NCBI RefSeq assembly: GCF_003224335.1
Contig: NZ_QKLF01000003.1
Coordinates: 1-64,000 of the forward strand
Length of the DNA stretch: 64,000 nucleotides
Direction of reading: 5' to 3'
Source of the DNA: Curtobacterium sp. MCJR17_055
GTDB taxonomy: Bacteria; Actinomycetota; Actinomycetes; Actinomycetales; Microbacteriaceae
The notes beneath the pieces were generated by a model that made no database searches, was not told the origin of the DNA, and saw only the letters and a program-made list of their open reading frames with translations. Below are positions 57,106-64,000 of the stretch, piece by piece (within the stretch, counting starts at the first letter, position 1; each line of letters opens with the position of its first letter). A program made the translations under genes and the position numbers.

Positions 57106-58971
57106 TCAGCGAGCCGCGTCGCCGTCCGTCTCGAGCCGGGACTGGTCCGCGTCGTCCGCGCCGACCGTGGCGGGACGAGCGGCGCCCTGCTCCTCGATGA
57201 CGCCTGCCGCGTGCGTGAGCACGCCCCGCAGGTTCTCCAGGTAGCCGGCCACGGCCTCCCGCTCGGTGCGGATGGCGCCGAGACGGTCCTCGGCCTCGGC
57301 CAGCAGGAGCGCCGTCCGCTCCTCGGCGTCGGCCACGAGTCGGTGCGCACGTTCCTGGGCGTCGCGGACGAGGTCCGCGGCTCGTTCCCGGGCGTCGGAC
57401 TCCTGCTGTCGTGCGACGTCGGCGGCCTCCCGCTCGAGGCGGTCGGCGATCTCCCGGGCGGCGGCGGCGCGCCGCGTCGCCTCGGCGAGCTGCAGGTTCG
57501 CCTCGTCGAGGTACTTCTGCGTCTCGGTCACGGTGGCGCGGTGGCGTTCCAGGTACTCCTGCTCGGCGTCGTCCCGTCGGGCGGCCAACTCCGTCTCGAG
57601 GGCGGCCCGAGCGTCCTCCCGTTCGCGTTCGACGGTCGCCCGGGCTTCGTCACGCTCCTGCGCGAGGGCGGCGCGTGCCGTGTCGATCTCCTGTCGCAGG
57701 GCGGTCCGCTCGGCGAACAGGGCGTCGAGCTCGGCGCTCCGTCGATCGGCGATCTCGGTGTCGACCTCGGCGTGCTCGCGCTCCCGGCGTGCGGCGAGTT
57801 CGTTCTCGTGCTCCCGTGCAGCCCGCTCGGCTGCGGCTTCGGCGGCCTCGCGCTCCCGCTGGATGCGGTCGAGGTGGTCGGCCGTCTCGCGCTCGATCCG
57901 TTCCGTGGTCTCCTGGACGCGGCGGGCGTTCTCGGCGGCGGTCTGCTCGGTGTCGACACGGAGCTGCGCGTGCGCGGCCTCGATCTCCTGCTCGAGCGCG
58001 GTCCGCGCCCCGGCGAGTTCGCGTTCCCACGTGGCCCGGGCGGCGGCGAGGTCCTCGTCGAGCTGTCGGCGGCGGTCGTCGACCTCGGCTGCGAGTTCGG
58101 CGCGGCGGCGGTCGACCTCGGCGGCGAGCTCCGCGCGCGCGCTCTCGACCTCGAGGTCCAGGGCCTGTCGGGCTGCGCCGTGTTCGCGCTCCCAGGCCGT
58201 GCGCGCCTCGGTGAGGGTGCGCTCGAGGGCTTCGCGGCGGGTGCTCTCCTCGCGGTCGAGGTCCTCGAGTCGGCGGGTCTGGTCGGCTTCGAAGACGCTG
58301 CGACGGTGCTCCGTCTCGCGCTCGAGGTCGGCGGCGGCACGGCGGGCGGCTGCCGACTCCCGCTGCGCGACCTCACGGAGTTCGGCGACCTCGTGCTCGA
58401 CCTGGGCGCGCAGCGCGTTCGTCTCACGGATCGCGACCGACCGCACCTCGGCTGCTTCGGTCACGGCGGCCCCGCGGACGGCGGCGGCCTCGTTCCGGGC
58501 GTCCTGCACGAGGATCCCGGCTTCGGCACGCGCGCGCTCCACCGTGTCGGCCGACTCTGCCCGGGCGCGGGAGAGCTCGTTCGTCGCCCGGGTCCGCGCG
58601 TCCTCGAGCGTGTCGTGCGCTTCGTCGCGTGCTTCGCGCAGGACGCGCTCCGCCTCGGTCCGGCTGGTGGCACGGAGCCGCTGGGCGTCGATGTCGGCCT
58701 GGCTGATGAGCCGCGTCGACTGTTCCTCGGCCACGCGGAGCGTCGACTCCAGGCGGGTACCGAGGCCGCTGTACGTCGGCGTGCCGGCCTCGTCCAGTTC
58801 GCCCTGCAGGTCGGAGACGCGGGACTGCAGCAGGCGGATCTCCTTCGCCGCCTCGGCCCGGTCGGTGTTCGACTTGATGAGCTCGCGGCGGAGGTCGTTC
58901 AGAGCACGGTCGACCTCGTCCTTGCGGTACCCCCGCAGTTCGGTCCCGAACTCTGCCTCGTCGTTCGCCAC
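57106..58971 (-). CDS. Long coiled-coil protein with DivIVA-like N-terminus
   Basis: A 621-residue protein that is almost wholly charged coiled coil (Ala/Arg/Glu heptad-type sequence such as EREREDARAALETELAARRD). A short N-terminal motif FGTELRGYRKDEVDRALNDL resembles the DivIVA/Wag31 membrane-contact region. In other actinobacteria such proteins build polar or cytoskeletal scaffolds. GTG at 58971 has GGGAG at a good distance. The in-frame extension to 59733 is antisense shadow of the next gene. It converges on the hydrolase gene. Confidence 0.82.
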   Translation of the reverse strand: MANDEAEFGTELRGYRKDEVDRALNDLRRELIKSNTDRAEAAKEIRLLQSRVSDLQGELDEAGTPTYSGLGTRLESTLRVAEEQSTRLISQADIDAQRLRATSRTEAERVLREARDEAHDTLEDARTRATNELSRARAESADTVERARAEAGILVQDARNEAAAVRGAAVTEAAEVRSVAIRETNALRAQVEHEVAELREVAQRESAAARRAAADLERETEHRRSVFEADQTRRLEDLDREESTRREALERTLTEARTAWEREHGAARQALDLEVESARAELAAEVDRRRAELAAEVDDRRRQLDEDLAAARATWERELAGARTALEQEIEAAHAQLRVDTEQTAAENARRVQETTERIERETADHLDRIQREREAAEAAAERAAREHENELAARREREHAEVDTEIADRRSAELDALFAERTALRQEIDTARAALAQERDEARATVEREREDARAALETELAARRDDAEQEYLERHRATVTETQKYLDEANLQLAEATRRAAAAREIADRLEREAADVARQQESDARERAADLVRDAQERAHRLVADAEERTALLLAEAEDRLGAIRTEREAVAGYLENLRGVLTHAAGVIEEQGAARPATVGADDADQSRLETDGDAAR

Positions 58972-59157
58972 GCGTCGCTCCCTGCGGTCGTCCCGGACCA
59001 CCCCGTGCGGTCCGGACCCCGAGTGTAGTGGTGCGTCCAGGTCGGCCCCTGGAGGCGTGGACCAGGCCCGGGGGATGCGCCTCACAGCTGTCCTGGGTAC
59101 CCTGGACCGTTGTTTCGCGCGCCGTCCACCCCACCCCGGCGCGGAGGGAGAGAGTCC

Positions 59158-60900
59158 GTGCGGTTCGTCCTGGCGATCGTCAGTTTCGTCATCGGGGTGC
59201 TCCTCGTCGGTCTCGGCGTCGGGCAGCGCACGGTGTTCGCGCCCCCGTCCTCGATCGTCGCCGCGACCAGCGGTACGACGTCCGCCCCGGTGACCGTGAT
59301 CCCGGGGAGCGTGCTCAACGCCAACCCCGGCTACCAGCGCATCAGCGTCTCCGGCACGGGGAAGGTGTTCGCGGCCTACGGCAGGACGTCGGACGTCGAC
59401 GCCTGGGTCGGCGATGCCGCACACACGACCCTGCGCTACGACGCCGCAGCGGGCAAGCTCACGGCGCGCACCACCGGGACCGCGACGGAGGTGCCGGACC
59501 CGCGGGGCAGCGACCTCTGGTACCAGGAGTACGACGACGCCCGGCAGTTCACCGTGCGGCTGCCCGCGGACGTGTCCCTCGTGGTCGCCTCCGACGGGTC
59601 GGCGCCGGCCCCGTCGGACGTCTCCGTCACGTGGCCCCGCGACACCGCGACACCGTCCGTCGGTCCGCTCCTGACCGTCGGCGGGTTGTTCGTCCTCGGT
59701 GGGGTCGTCCTGCTGGTCTGGGCGTTCCTGCACCAGCGTCGGTCCCGTGGTCCGCGTCGTCGGAGCGGGGGCGGACGACCGCCGCGTGTCCGTGCCTCCC
59801 GTCGTGCCGCCGCTGCCGGGGCACAGGTCCCGGCACGGAGCCGACGCGGTCGTCGGTCCTTCGTGGCCGTGCCGGTGCTCGTCGCCGGTGCGCTCGTGCT
59901 GAGCGGTTGTTCATCCGAGTACTGGCCCCAGGGCGGCGACGCGGGCGCGACGCCCACACCGACCGCCACGGCGACCGGCGGTGCCGCACCTGCCCCGGCC
60001 ACGGCCGCCACGAAGCAGCAGATCTCGCGGATCGTCTCCCGCGTCGCCGACGTCGCCGAGCAGGCGGACGCGGACAAGGACGCCGACCTCGCCGGTACCC
60101 GGTTCGCCGGACCGGCCCTGGAGCTCCGGAAGGCCAACTACGCGATCCGGGACGCCGATGCAGAGGCGAAGCCGCTGCCGGCGATCGCGGCGGACGACGT
60201 CTGCGTGGCGCTCCCGCAGCAGACGGACTCCTGGCCGCGGACGGTCTTCGCAGTCGTCGCCGCGGACTGCTCCGACGAGCAGACCGCCCCGCAGGCGTTG
60301 ACGCTCGTGCAGCAGGACGCCCGTTCCGACTACAAGGTGGAGTACGCCGTCTCGCTCGAGGCGGACGCGCAGCTGCCCTCGCTCGCCCCAACCGCGATCG
60401 GTGCCGCGCAGCTCGCCCCGGACTCGAAGCTCCTCGCGCTCGCTCCGGACGAGGTGGCGGCGGCCTACGCGGACATCCTGTCCAAGGACGCCGAGAGCCC
60501 CTCCGCGGACCTGTTCGCGGGTGACGGCGACGACCTCCGCACCCGGATCGGCAAGTCCTACAAGGACGAGAAGGCGAAGTCGCTGGACGACACGGCCGAG
60601 ATCGCGTTCTCGTCGGAGATCCCGGACGACACCCCGCTGGCACTCGCCACGAACACCGCGGGTGCGCTCGTCTCCGTGGACCTCGACGAGGTCGAGGAGG
60701 TCACGCCGACGGCCACTGGGGCGAAGGTCAACACCGAGGGCGCCGTGAAGGCGCTGTCGGGCGTCGACTCGAGCACGAAGGGCGTGCGGGCGACGTACGG
60801 CGTCCAGCTGCTCTTCTCCGTGCCCCCGGTGGGCTCGGACGACAAGATAGAACTCCTCGGGTTCACCCAGGGCCTGATCGCAGCTAGTGAGGTGCAATGA
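59158..60900 (+). CDS. Membrane protein with internal lipobox-like segment (fusion)
   Basis: A 580-residue protein I do not recognise. Order: membrane segment 1 (RFVLAIVSFVIGVLLVGLGVG), about 140 outside residues, membrane segment 2 (about 171-192), a 45-residue Arg-rich inside stretch, then a hydrophobic segment ending in LVLSGC with C251, followed by a Thr/Pro linker and about 300 outside residues. The second part alone looks like a lipoprotein. GTG 59158 has GGAGGGAG upstream; TTG 59110 after TACCCT (59098-59103) is an alternative leaderless start. The stop overlaps the next gene by ATGA. Confidence 0.7.
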   Translation: MRFVLAIVSFVIGVLLVGLGVGQRTVFAPPSSIVAATSGTTSAPVTVIPGSVLNANPGYQRISVSGTGKVFAAYGRTSDVDAWVGDAAHTTLRYDAAAGKLTARTTGTATEVPDPRGSDLWYQEYDDARQFTVRLPADVSLVVASDGSAPAPSDVSVTWPRDTATPSVGPLLTVGGLFVLGGVVLLVWAFLHQRRSRGPRRRSGGGRPPRVRASRRAAAAGAQVPARSRRGRRSFVAVPVLVAGALVLSGCSSEYWPQGGDAGATPTPTATATGGAAPAPATAATKQQISRIVSRVADVAEQADADKDADLAGTRFAGPALELRKANYAIRDADAEAKPLPAIAADDVCVALPQQTDSWPRTVFAVVAADCSDEQTAPQALTLVQQDARSDYKVEYAVSLEADAQLPSLAPTAIGAAQLAPDSKLLALAPDEVAAAYADILSKDAESPSADLFAGDGDDLRTRIGKSYKDEKAKSLDDTAEIAFSSEIPDDTPLALATNTAGALVSVDLDEVEEVTPTATGAKVNTEGAVKALSGVDSSTKGVRATYGVQLLFSVPPVGSDDKIELLGFTQGLIAASEVQ

Positions 60901-61892
60901 CCAACGTCCCCCCGACCCCGTCCAGCCTGCGCGGAGCGGTCGACCTCTCGTCCCTCGTCGACCGCGCACAGCGGCCGCAGACCGCCCCCGCGACCACCGG
61001 TGCCGGTACGCCCGCGCCGACCGGTGCGGGACAGCCCGACGGCGTCCTGAGCGTCCCGTCGCTGGTCATGGACGTCACGGACCAGAGCTTCCAGGACGTC
61101 GTGCAGCTGTCGACGGTCGTCCCGGTCATCGTGGACATCTGGGCCGAGTGGTGCGGGCCGTGCAAGCAGCTCTCCCCGGTGCTCGAACGTCTGACCGAGG
61201 AGTACGCCGGCCGTCTCGTGCTCGCCAAGGTCGATGCCGACACGAACCCGCAGCTCGTGCAGGCCTTCCAGGCGCAGTCGATCCCCACGGTGGCCGCGGT
61301 CATCGGTGGACGTCCGCTCGGACTGTTCGTCGGTGCACTGCCGGAGGCCGAGGTCCGCGACGTCTTCGAGCAGGTGCTCCAGGCCGCCGAGCAGAACGGC
61401 GTCGCGGGCCGCGTGCAGGTCGACGGCGCTGCGGACGTGCCCGAGGGCGCCGAGCAGGGTGAGCCGGAGCCCGAGCCGCTGCCCCCGCACCACCAGGCCG
61501 CGTACGACGCGATCGAGCGCGGGGACTACGCCGCCGCGATCGCGGAGTACCGGACCGCGATCCTGCAGGACCCGCACGACCAGATGGCCGTCGCCGGGCT
61601 GGCGCAGGTGTCGCTCCTCGACCGGCTGTCCGGACGGACCGCGGACGAGATCCGCGCCGCCGCGGGAGCCGACCAGCGCGACGTCGCCGCACAGCTCGCG
61701 GTCGCCGACCTCGACATCAGCGGCGGGCACGTCGAGGACGCCTTCGGGCGCCTGCTCGACCTCGTGCCCACGGTCTTCGGCGAGGACCGCGAGGCACTCC
61801 GGGTCCGTCTGGTCGAGTACTTCGAGCTCATCGGCTCCGAGGACCCGCGCGTCGTCGCGGCGCGACGGCGGCTCGCCAACGCGCTGTACTGA
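60897..61892 (+). CDS. Thioredoxin/TPR protein, CnoX (YbbN)-like
   Basis: A 331-residue protein. After a Pro/Thr-rich start comes a thioredoxin domain with an intact active site WCGPC (C86, C89), then a hinge rich in Glu/Pro and a C-terminal TPR-like helical region (AAYDAIERGDYAAAIAEYRTAI ...). E. coli CnoX/YbbN is a chaperone-redoxin that guards GroEL clients from oxidation. Here the CGPC motif suggests real redox activity. It is translationally coupled to the upstream fusion protein. Confidence 0.88.
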   Translation: MTNVPPTPSSLRGAVDLSSLVDRAQRPQTAPATTGAGTPAPTGAGQPDGVLSVPSLVMDVTDQSFQDVVQLSTVVPVIVDIWAEWCGPCKQLSPVLERLTEEYAGRLVLAKVDADTNPQLVQAFQAQSIPTVAAVIGGRPLGLFVGALPEAEVRDVFEQVLQAAEQNGVAGRVQVDGAADVPEGAEQGEPEPEPLPPHHQAAYDAIERGDYAAAIAEYRTAILQDPHDQMAVAGLAQVSLLDRLSGRTADEIRAAAGADQRDVAAQLAVADLDISGGHVEDAFGRLLDLVPTVFGEDREALRVRLVEYFELIGSEDPRVVAARRRLANALY

Positions 61893-61914
61893 GCAGCCGC
61901 CGCGGAGCGGCCCC

Positions 61915-61966
61915 ACGACGGACGGGAGGCCCGGTACCAGCTGGTACCGGGCCTCCCGTCCGTCGT
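61915..61966. terminator. Perfect 52-base GGGAGGCCCG palindrome between the CnoX-like gene and glgB
   Basis: Halves 61915-61940 and 61941-61966 are exact reverse complements meeting at ACCAGCTGGT. Genes converge on it from both sides. It is the longest member of the family in this window. Confidence 0.78.
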
Positions 61967-61978
61967 CGCGTCGGTGCG

Positions 61979-64000
61979 CTAGTCCGCCAGGCGCAGCCAG
62001 ACCGCGCCGAGCGGCGGCACCACGAGGTTCGCCGAGGCGGGCCGGCCGGCCCACGGGACGTCCTCGGCCTGCACGGCGCCGAGGTTGCCGACACCGGAGC
62101 CGCCGTAGGCCGACGCGTCGGTGTTCAGCACCTCGTTCCACGTCCCCGCGGTCGGCAGACCGAAGCGGTGCTCGACGGGGACGCCCGAGAAGTTGACGAA
62201 CACGGCGATGCGCTCGTCACCGGCCTTGCGGAGGAAACCGAGCGTGGAGTGCGGTGCGTCGCCGCCCTCGAGCCACTCGAAGCCGTCCTGCGTGGCGTCG
62301 TGCGTCCAGAACGCCGGGTTCTCCTTGTAGACACGGTTCAGCTCGGCGACCAGGTCCTGGACACCGCGGTGTCCCGGGTCGTCGAGGAGCCACCAGTCGA
62401 GACCGTTCGCCTCGCTCCACTCGCTGGGCTGCGCGAACTCCTGTCCCATGAACAGCAGCTGCTTGCCCGGGTGCGCCCACATGAACGCCAGGTAGGCACG
62501 GACGTTCGCGAGCTTCTGCCACTCGTCGCCGGGCATCTTGCCGTAGAGCGAGCCCTTGCCGTGCACGACCTCGTCGTGGCTGATCGGCAGCGTGAACTGC
62601 TCGCTGAACGCGTAGACGAACGAGAACGTGATCTCGTCGTGGTGGTAGGAGCGGTACGCCGGGTCGCGCTCGACGTACTGGAGCGTGTCGTGCATCCAGC
62701 CCATGTTCCACTTCTGGCCGAACCCGAGCCCGCCCGCACTCGTCGGCTGCGTGACACCGGGCCACGAGGTCGACTCCTCGGCGATCATCACGATGCCGGG
62801 GTAGCGCTTGTACGCGGTGGCGTTCGTCTCCTGCAGGAGTGTGATCGCCTCGAGGTTCTCGCGGCCGCCGTGGATGTTCGGCAGCCACTCGGTGCGGGAG
62901 TAGTCGAGGTACAGCATCGAGGCCACGGCGTCGACGCGGAGGCCGTCGATGTGGAACTCCTCCAGCCAGTACAGCGCGTTCGCGACGAGGAAGTTCCGCA
63001 CCTGCGGCTGCCCGAAGTCGAACACGTAGGTGCCCCAGTCGAGCTGCTCGCCGCGACGGGGATCCGGGTGCTCGAACAGTGCGTAGCCGTCGAACTTCGC
63101 CAGCGCCCACTCGTCCTTCGGGAAGTGCCCGGGGACCCAGTCCATGATGACGCCGATGCCGGCCGAGTGCAGCCGGTCGATGAGGTAGCGGAGGTCGTCG
63201 GGGGAGCCGAAGCGCGCGGTCGGCGAGTAGTACCCGGTGACCTGGTAGCCCCACGAGCCGCCGAACGGGTGCTCGGCGAGGGGCAGGAACTCCACGTGGG
63301 TGAAGCCGGTGTACTGGACGTGCCCGATGAGGTCGTCCGCGACCTCGCGGTAGCTCAGGCCGGGGCGCCACGAGCCGAGGTGCACCTCGTAGATGCTCAT
63401 CGGCCGGTCGTGCGTCGTCGACGCGGCACGCTCGGCCATCCACCGGTCGTCGCCCTCGGACCAGGTGTGGTGGGCGCTCGTGATGACGGATGCGGTGAGC
63501 GGCGGGACCTCGGTGCGTCGGGCGAACGGGTCCGCCCGCTCCACCCAACCGCTGTCGGTGAGGATCTGGAACTTGTACCGCTGGCCCTCGAGGGCGCCGG
63601 GCCAGAACAGCTCCCAGACGCCGAGGTCGTTGAGACGGCGCATCGCGGTCGTGCGGCCCTCCCACCCCTCGAAGTCGCCGATCACACGGACGGCGGTGGC
63701 GCGGGGTGCCCAGACGGCGAAAGCGACGCCCTCGACGTCGTCGACGGTCTGCACGTGTGCGCCGAGGTGGTGCCAGAGCTGCTCGTCGCGGCCCTCGCCG
63801 AACAGGTGCAGGTCGAGCTCGCCGAGCGTCGGGGCGAACCGGTACGCGTCGTCGGTGGTCCAGGTGGCGTCGTCTTCGTAGTCCGCCTCGACGCGGTAGC
63901 GGCCGAGCTCGCCGGTGGTGGCACCGGCCCAGACGCCCTCGCCCTCGTGTCGGAGCTCGACGTCGTCGCCGTCCGGACGGACGATCCGGACCGCCGTGGC
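61979..64000 (-). CDS. glgB: 1,4-alpha-glucan branching enzyme (5' end outside window)
   Basis: The 3' 673 codons of a GH13 enzyme that makes alpha-1,6 branches in glycogen. The reading frame runs unbroken to base 64000, beyond an internal GTG at 63754, with [21 protein letters not shown] continuing upstream. That is normal GlgB sequence. A CBM48 domain ([23 protein letters not shown]) and the GH13 motifs [29 protein letters not shown] (nucleophile aspartate), MIAEEST (acid glutamate) and [15 protein letters not shown] are seen. The true start lies outside the window. Confidence 0.95.
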   Translation of the reverse strand, partial: ATAVRIVRPDGDDVELRHEGEGVWAGATTGELGRYRVEADYEDDATWTTDDAYRFAPTLGELDLHLFGEGRDEQLWHHLGAHVQTVDDVEGVAFAVWAPRATAVRVIGDFEGWEGRTTAMRRLNDLGVWELFWPGALEGQRYKFQILTDSGWVERADPFARRTEVPPLTASVITSAHHTWSEGDDRWMAERAASTTHDRPMSIYEVHLGSWRPGLSYREVADDLIGHVQYTGFTHVEFLPLAEHPFGGSWGYQVTGYYSPTARFGSPDDLRYLIDRLHSAGIGVIMDWVPGHFPKDEWALAKFDGYALFEHPDPRRGEQLDWGTYVFDFGQPQVRNFLVANALYWLEEFHIDGLRVDAVASMLYLDYSRTEWLPNIHGGRENLEAITLLQETNATAYKRYPGIVMIAEESTSWPGVTQPTSAGGLGFGQKWNMGWMHDTLQYVERDPAYRSYHHDEITFSFVYAFSEQFTLPISHDEVVHGKGSLYGKMPGDEWQKLANVRAYLAFMWAHPGKQLLFMGQEFAQPSEWSEANGLDWWLLDDPGHRGVQDLVAELNRVYKENPAFWTHDATQDGFEWLEGGDAPHSTLGFLRKAGDERIAVFVNFSGVPVEHRFGLPTAGTWNEVLNTDASAYGGSGVGNLGAVQAEDVPWAGRPASANLVVPPLGAVWLRLAD

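Noticed and set aside
58972-59733. Extension of the coiled-coil gene to 59733
   Set aside because: Sequence upstream of 58971 is not coiled coil and overlaps the coding 5' part of the membrane fusion gene; GTG 58971 has a ribosome binding site.
1-64000. CRISPR arrays, insertion sequences, toxin-antitoxin, defence or phage modules
   Set aside because: No direct-repeat/spacer pattern, transposase, inverted terminal repeats or known defence domains seen; the window reads as core chromosome.

Overview
The window is a gene-dense, very high-G+C chromosomal segment from an actinobacterium. Gene order and protein types point to the family Microbacteriaceae, possibly Curtobacterium-like: the leuCD-murA-plsC-gpsA-ddl string, smc-ftsY-ffh-rpsP-khpA-rimM-trmD, rplS-lepB-rnhB-DUF2469-yraN-yifB-dprA, rpsB-tsf-pyrH-frr-cdsA, an Lsr2 protein, and frequent GTG starts with no ribosome binding site. 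I see no phage, transposon, CRISPR array, defence island or secondary-metabolite cluster. The assignment to family is inference; no marker was searched against a database.

Layout. 1-5120: the 3' end of a 5S rRNA (end of an rrn operon), gltX, a thioredoxin-reductase-like flavoenzyme, tRNA-Gln, small metabolic genes and two tRNA-Glu genes. 5172-8256: a fluoride channel pair (crcB/crcB), a histidine phosphatase, a GNAT acetyltransferase and a FUSC-type membrane protein. 8400-14990: leucine biosynthesis (leuCD) running into envelope genes (murA, plsC, gpsA, ddl) with start/stop overlaps. 15003-22833: a DUF3515 lipoprotein, thiL, rsmD, recG, coaD, yceD-rpmF, rnc and mutM. 22864-38796: smc, terC, ftsY, ffh and the rpsP-khpA-rimM-trmD translation operon, with several accessory enzymes between them. 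38881-47846: map, rplS, lepB, rnhB, DUF2469, lsr2, yraN, yifB, dprA, xerC and an M23 endopeptidase-like gene. 48275-54275: a sugar transporter, then rpsB, tsf, pyrH, frr and cdsA. 54357-64000: DivIVA-like and coiled-coil proteins, a transglycosylase-like protein, a hydrolase, an unusual membrane/lipoprotein fusion, a CnoX/YbbN-like thioredoxin and the 3' part of glgB.

How it works together: most genes serve translation (5S rRNA, tRNAs, gltX, rpmF, rpsP, rplS, rpsB, tsf, frr, rimM, trmD, rsmD, map), protein export (ffh, ftsY, lepB), cell envelope (murA, ddl, plsC, gpsA, cdsA, M23 and transglycosylase-like proteins) and DNA upkeep (smc, recG, mutM, xerC, dprA, yifB, yraN, rnhB).

The most informative non-coding signals are: (i) a yybP-ykoY (manganese) riboswitch in front of terC on the minus strand, with a readable Shine-Dalgarno-sequestering alternative pairing; (ii) a window-wide pattern of TANNNT-type -10 boxes placed 6-8 bases before start codons, implying many leaderless mRNAs; (iii) a family of long perfect or near-perfect GGGAGGCCCG palindromes, three of them at convergent gene ends, probably bidirectional terminators; (iv) overlapping divergent -10 boxes between a DUF3515 gene and thiL; (v) structured leaders before rplS and rpsB. 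I did not find a convincing wholly new multi-gene system.
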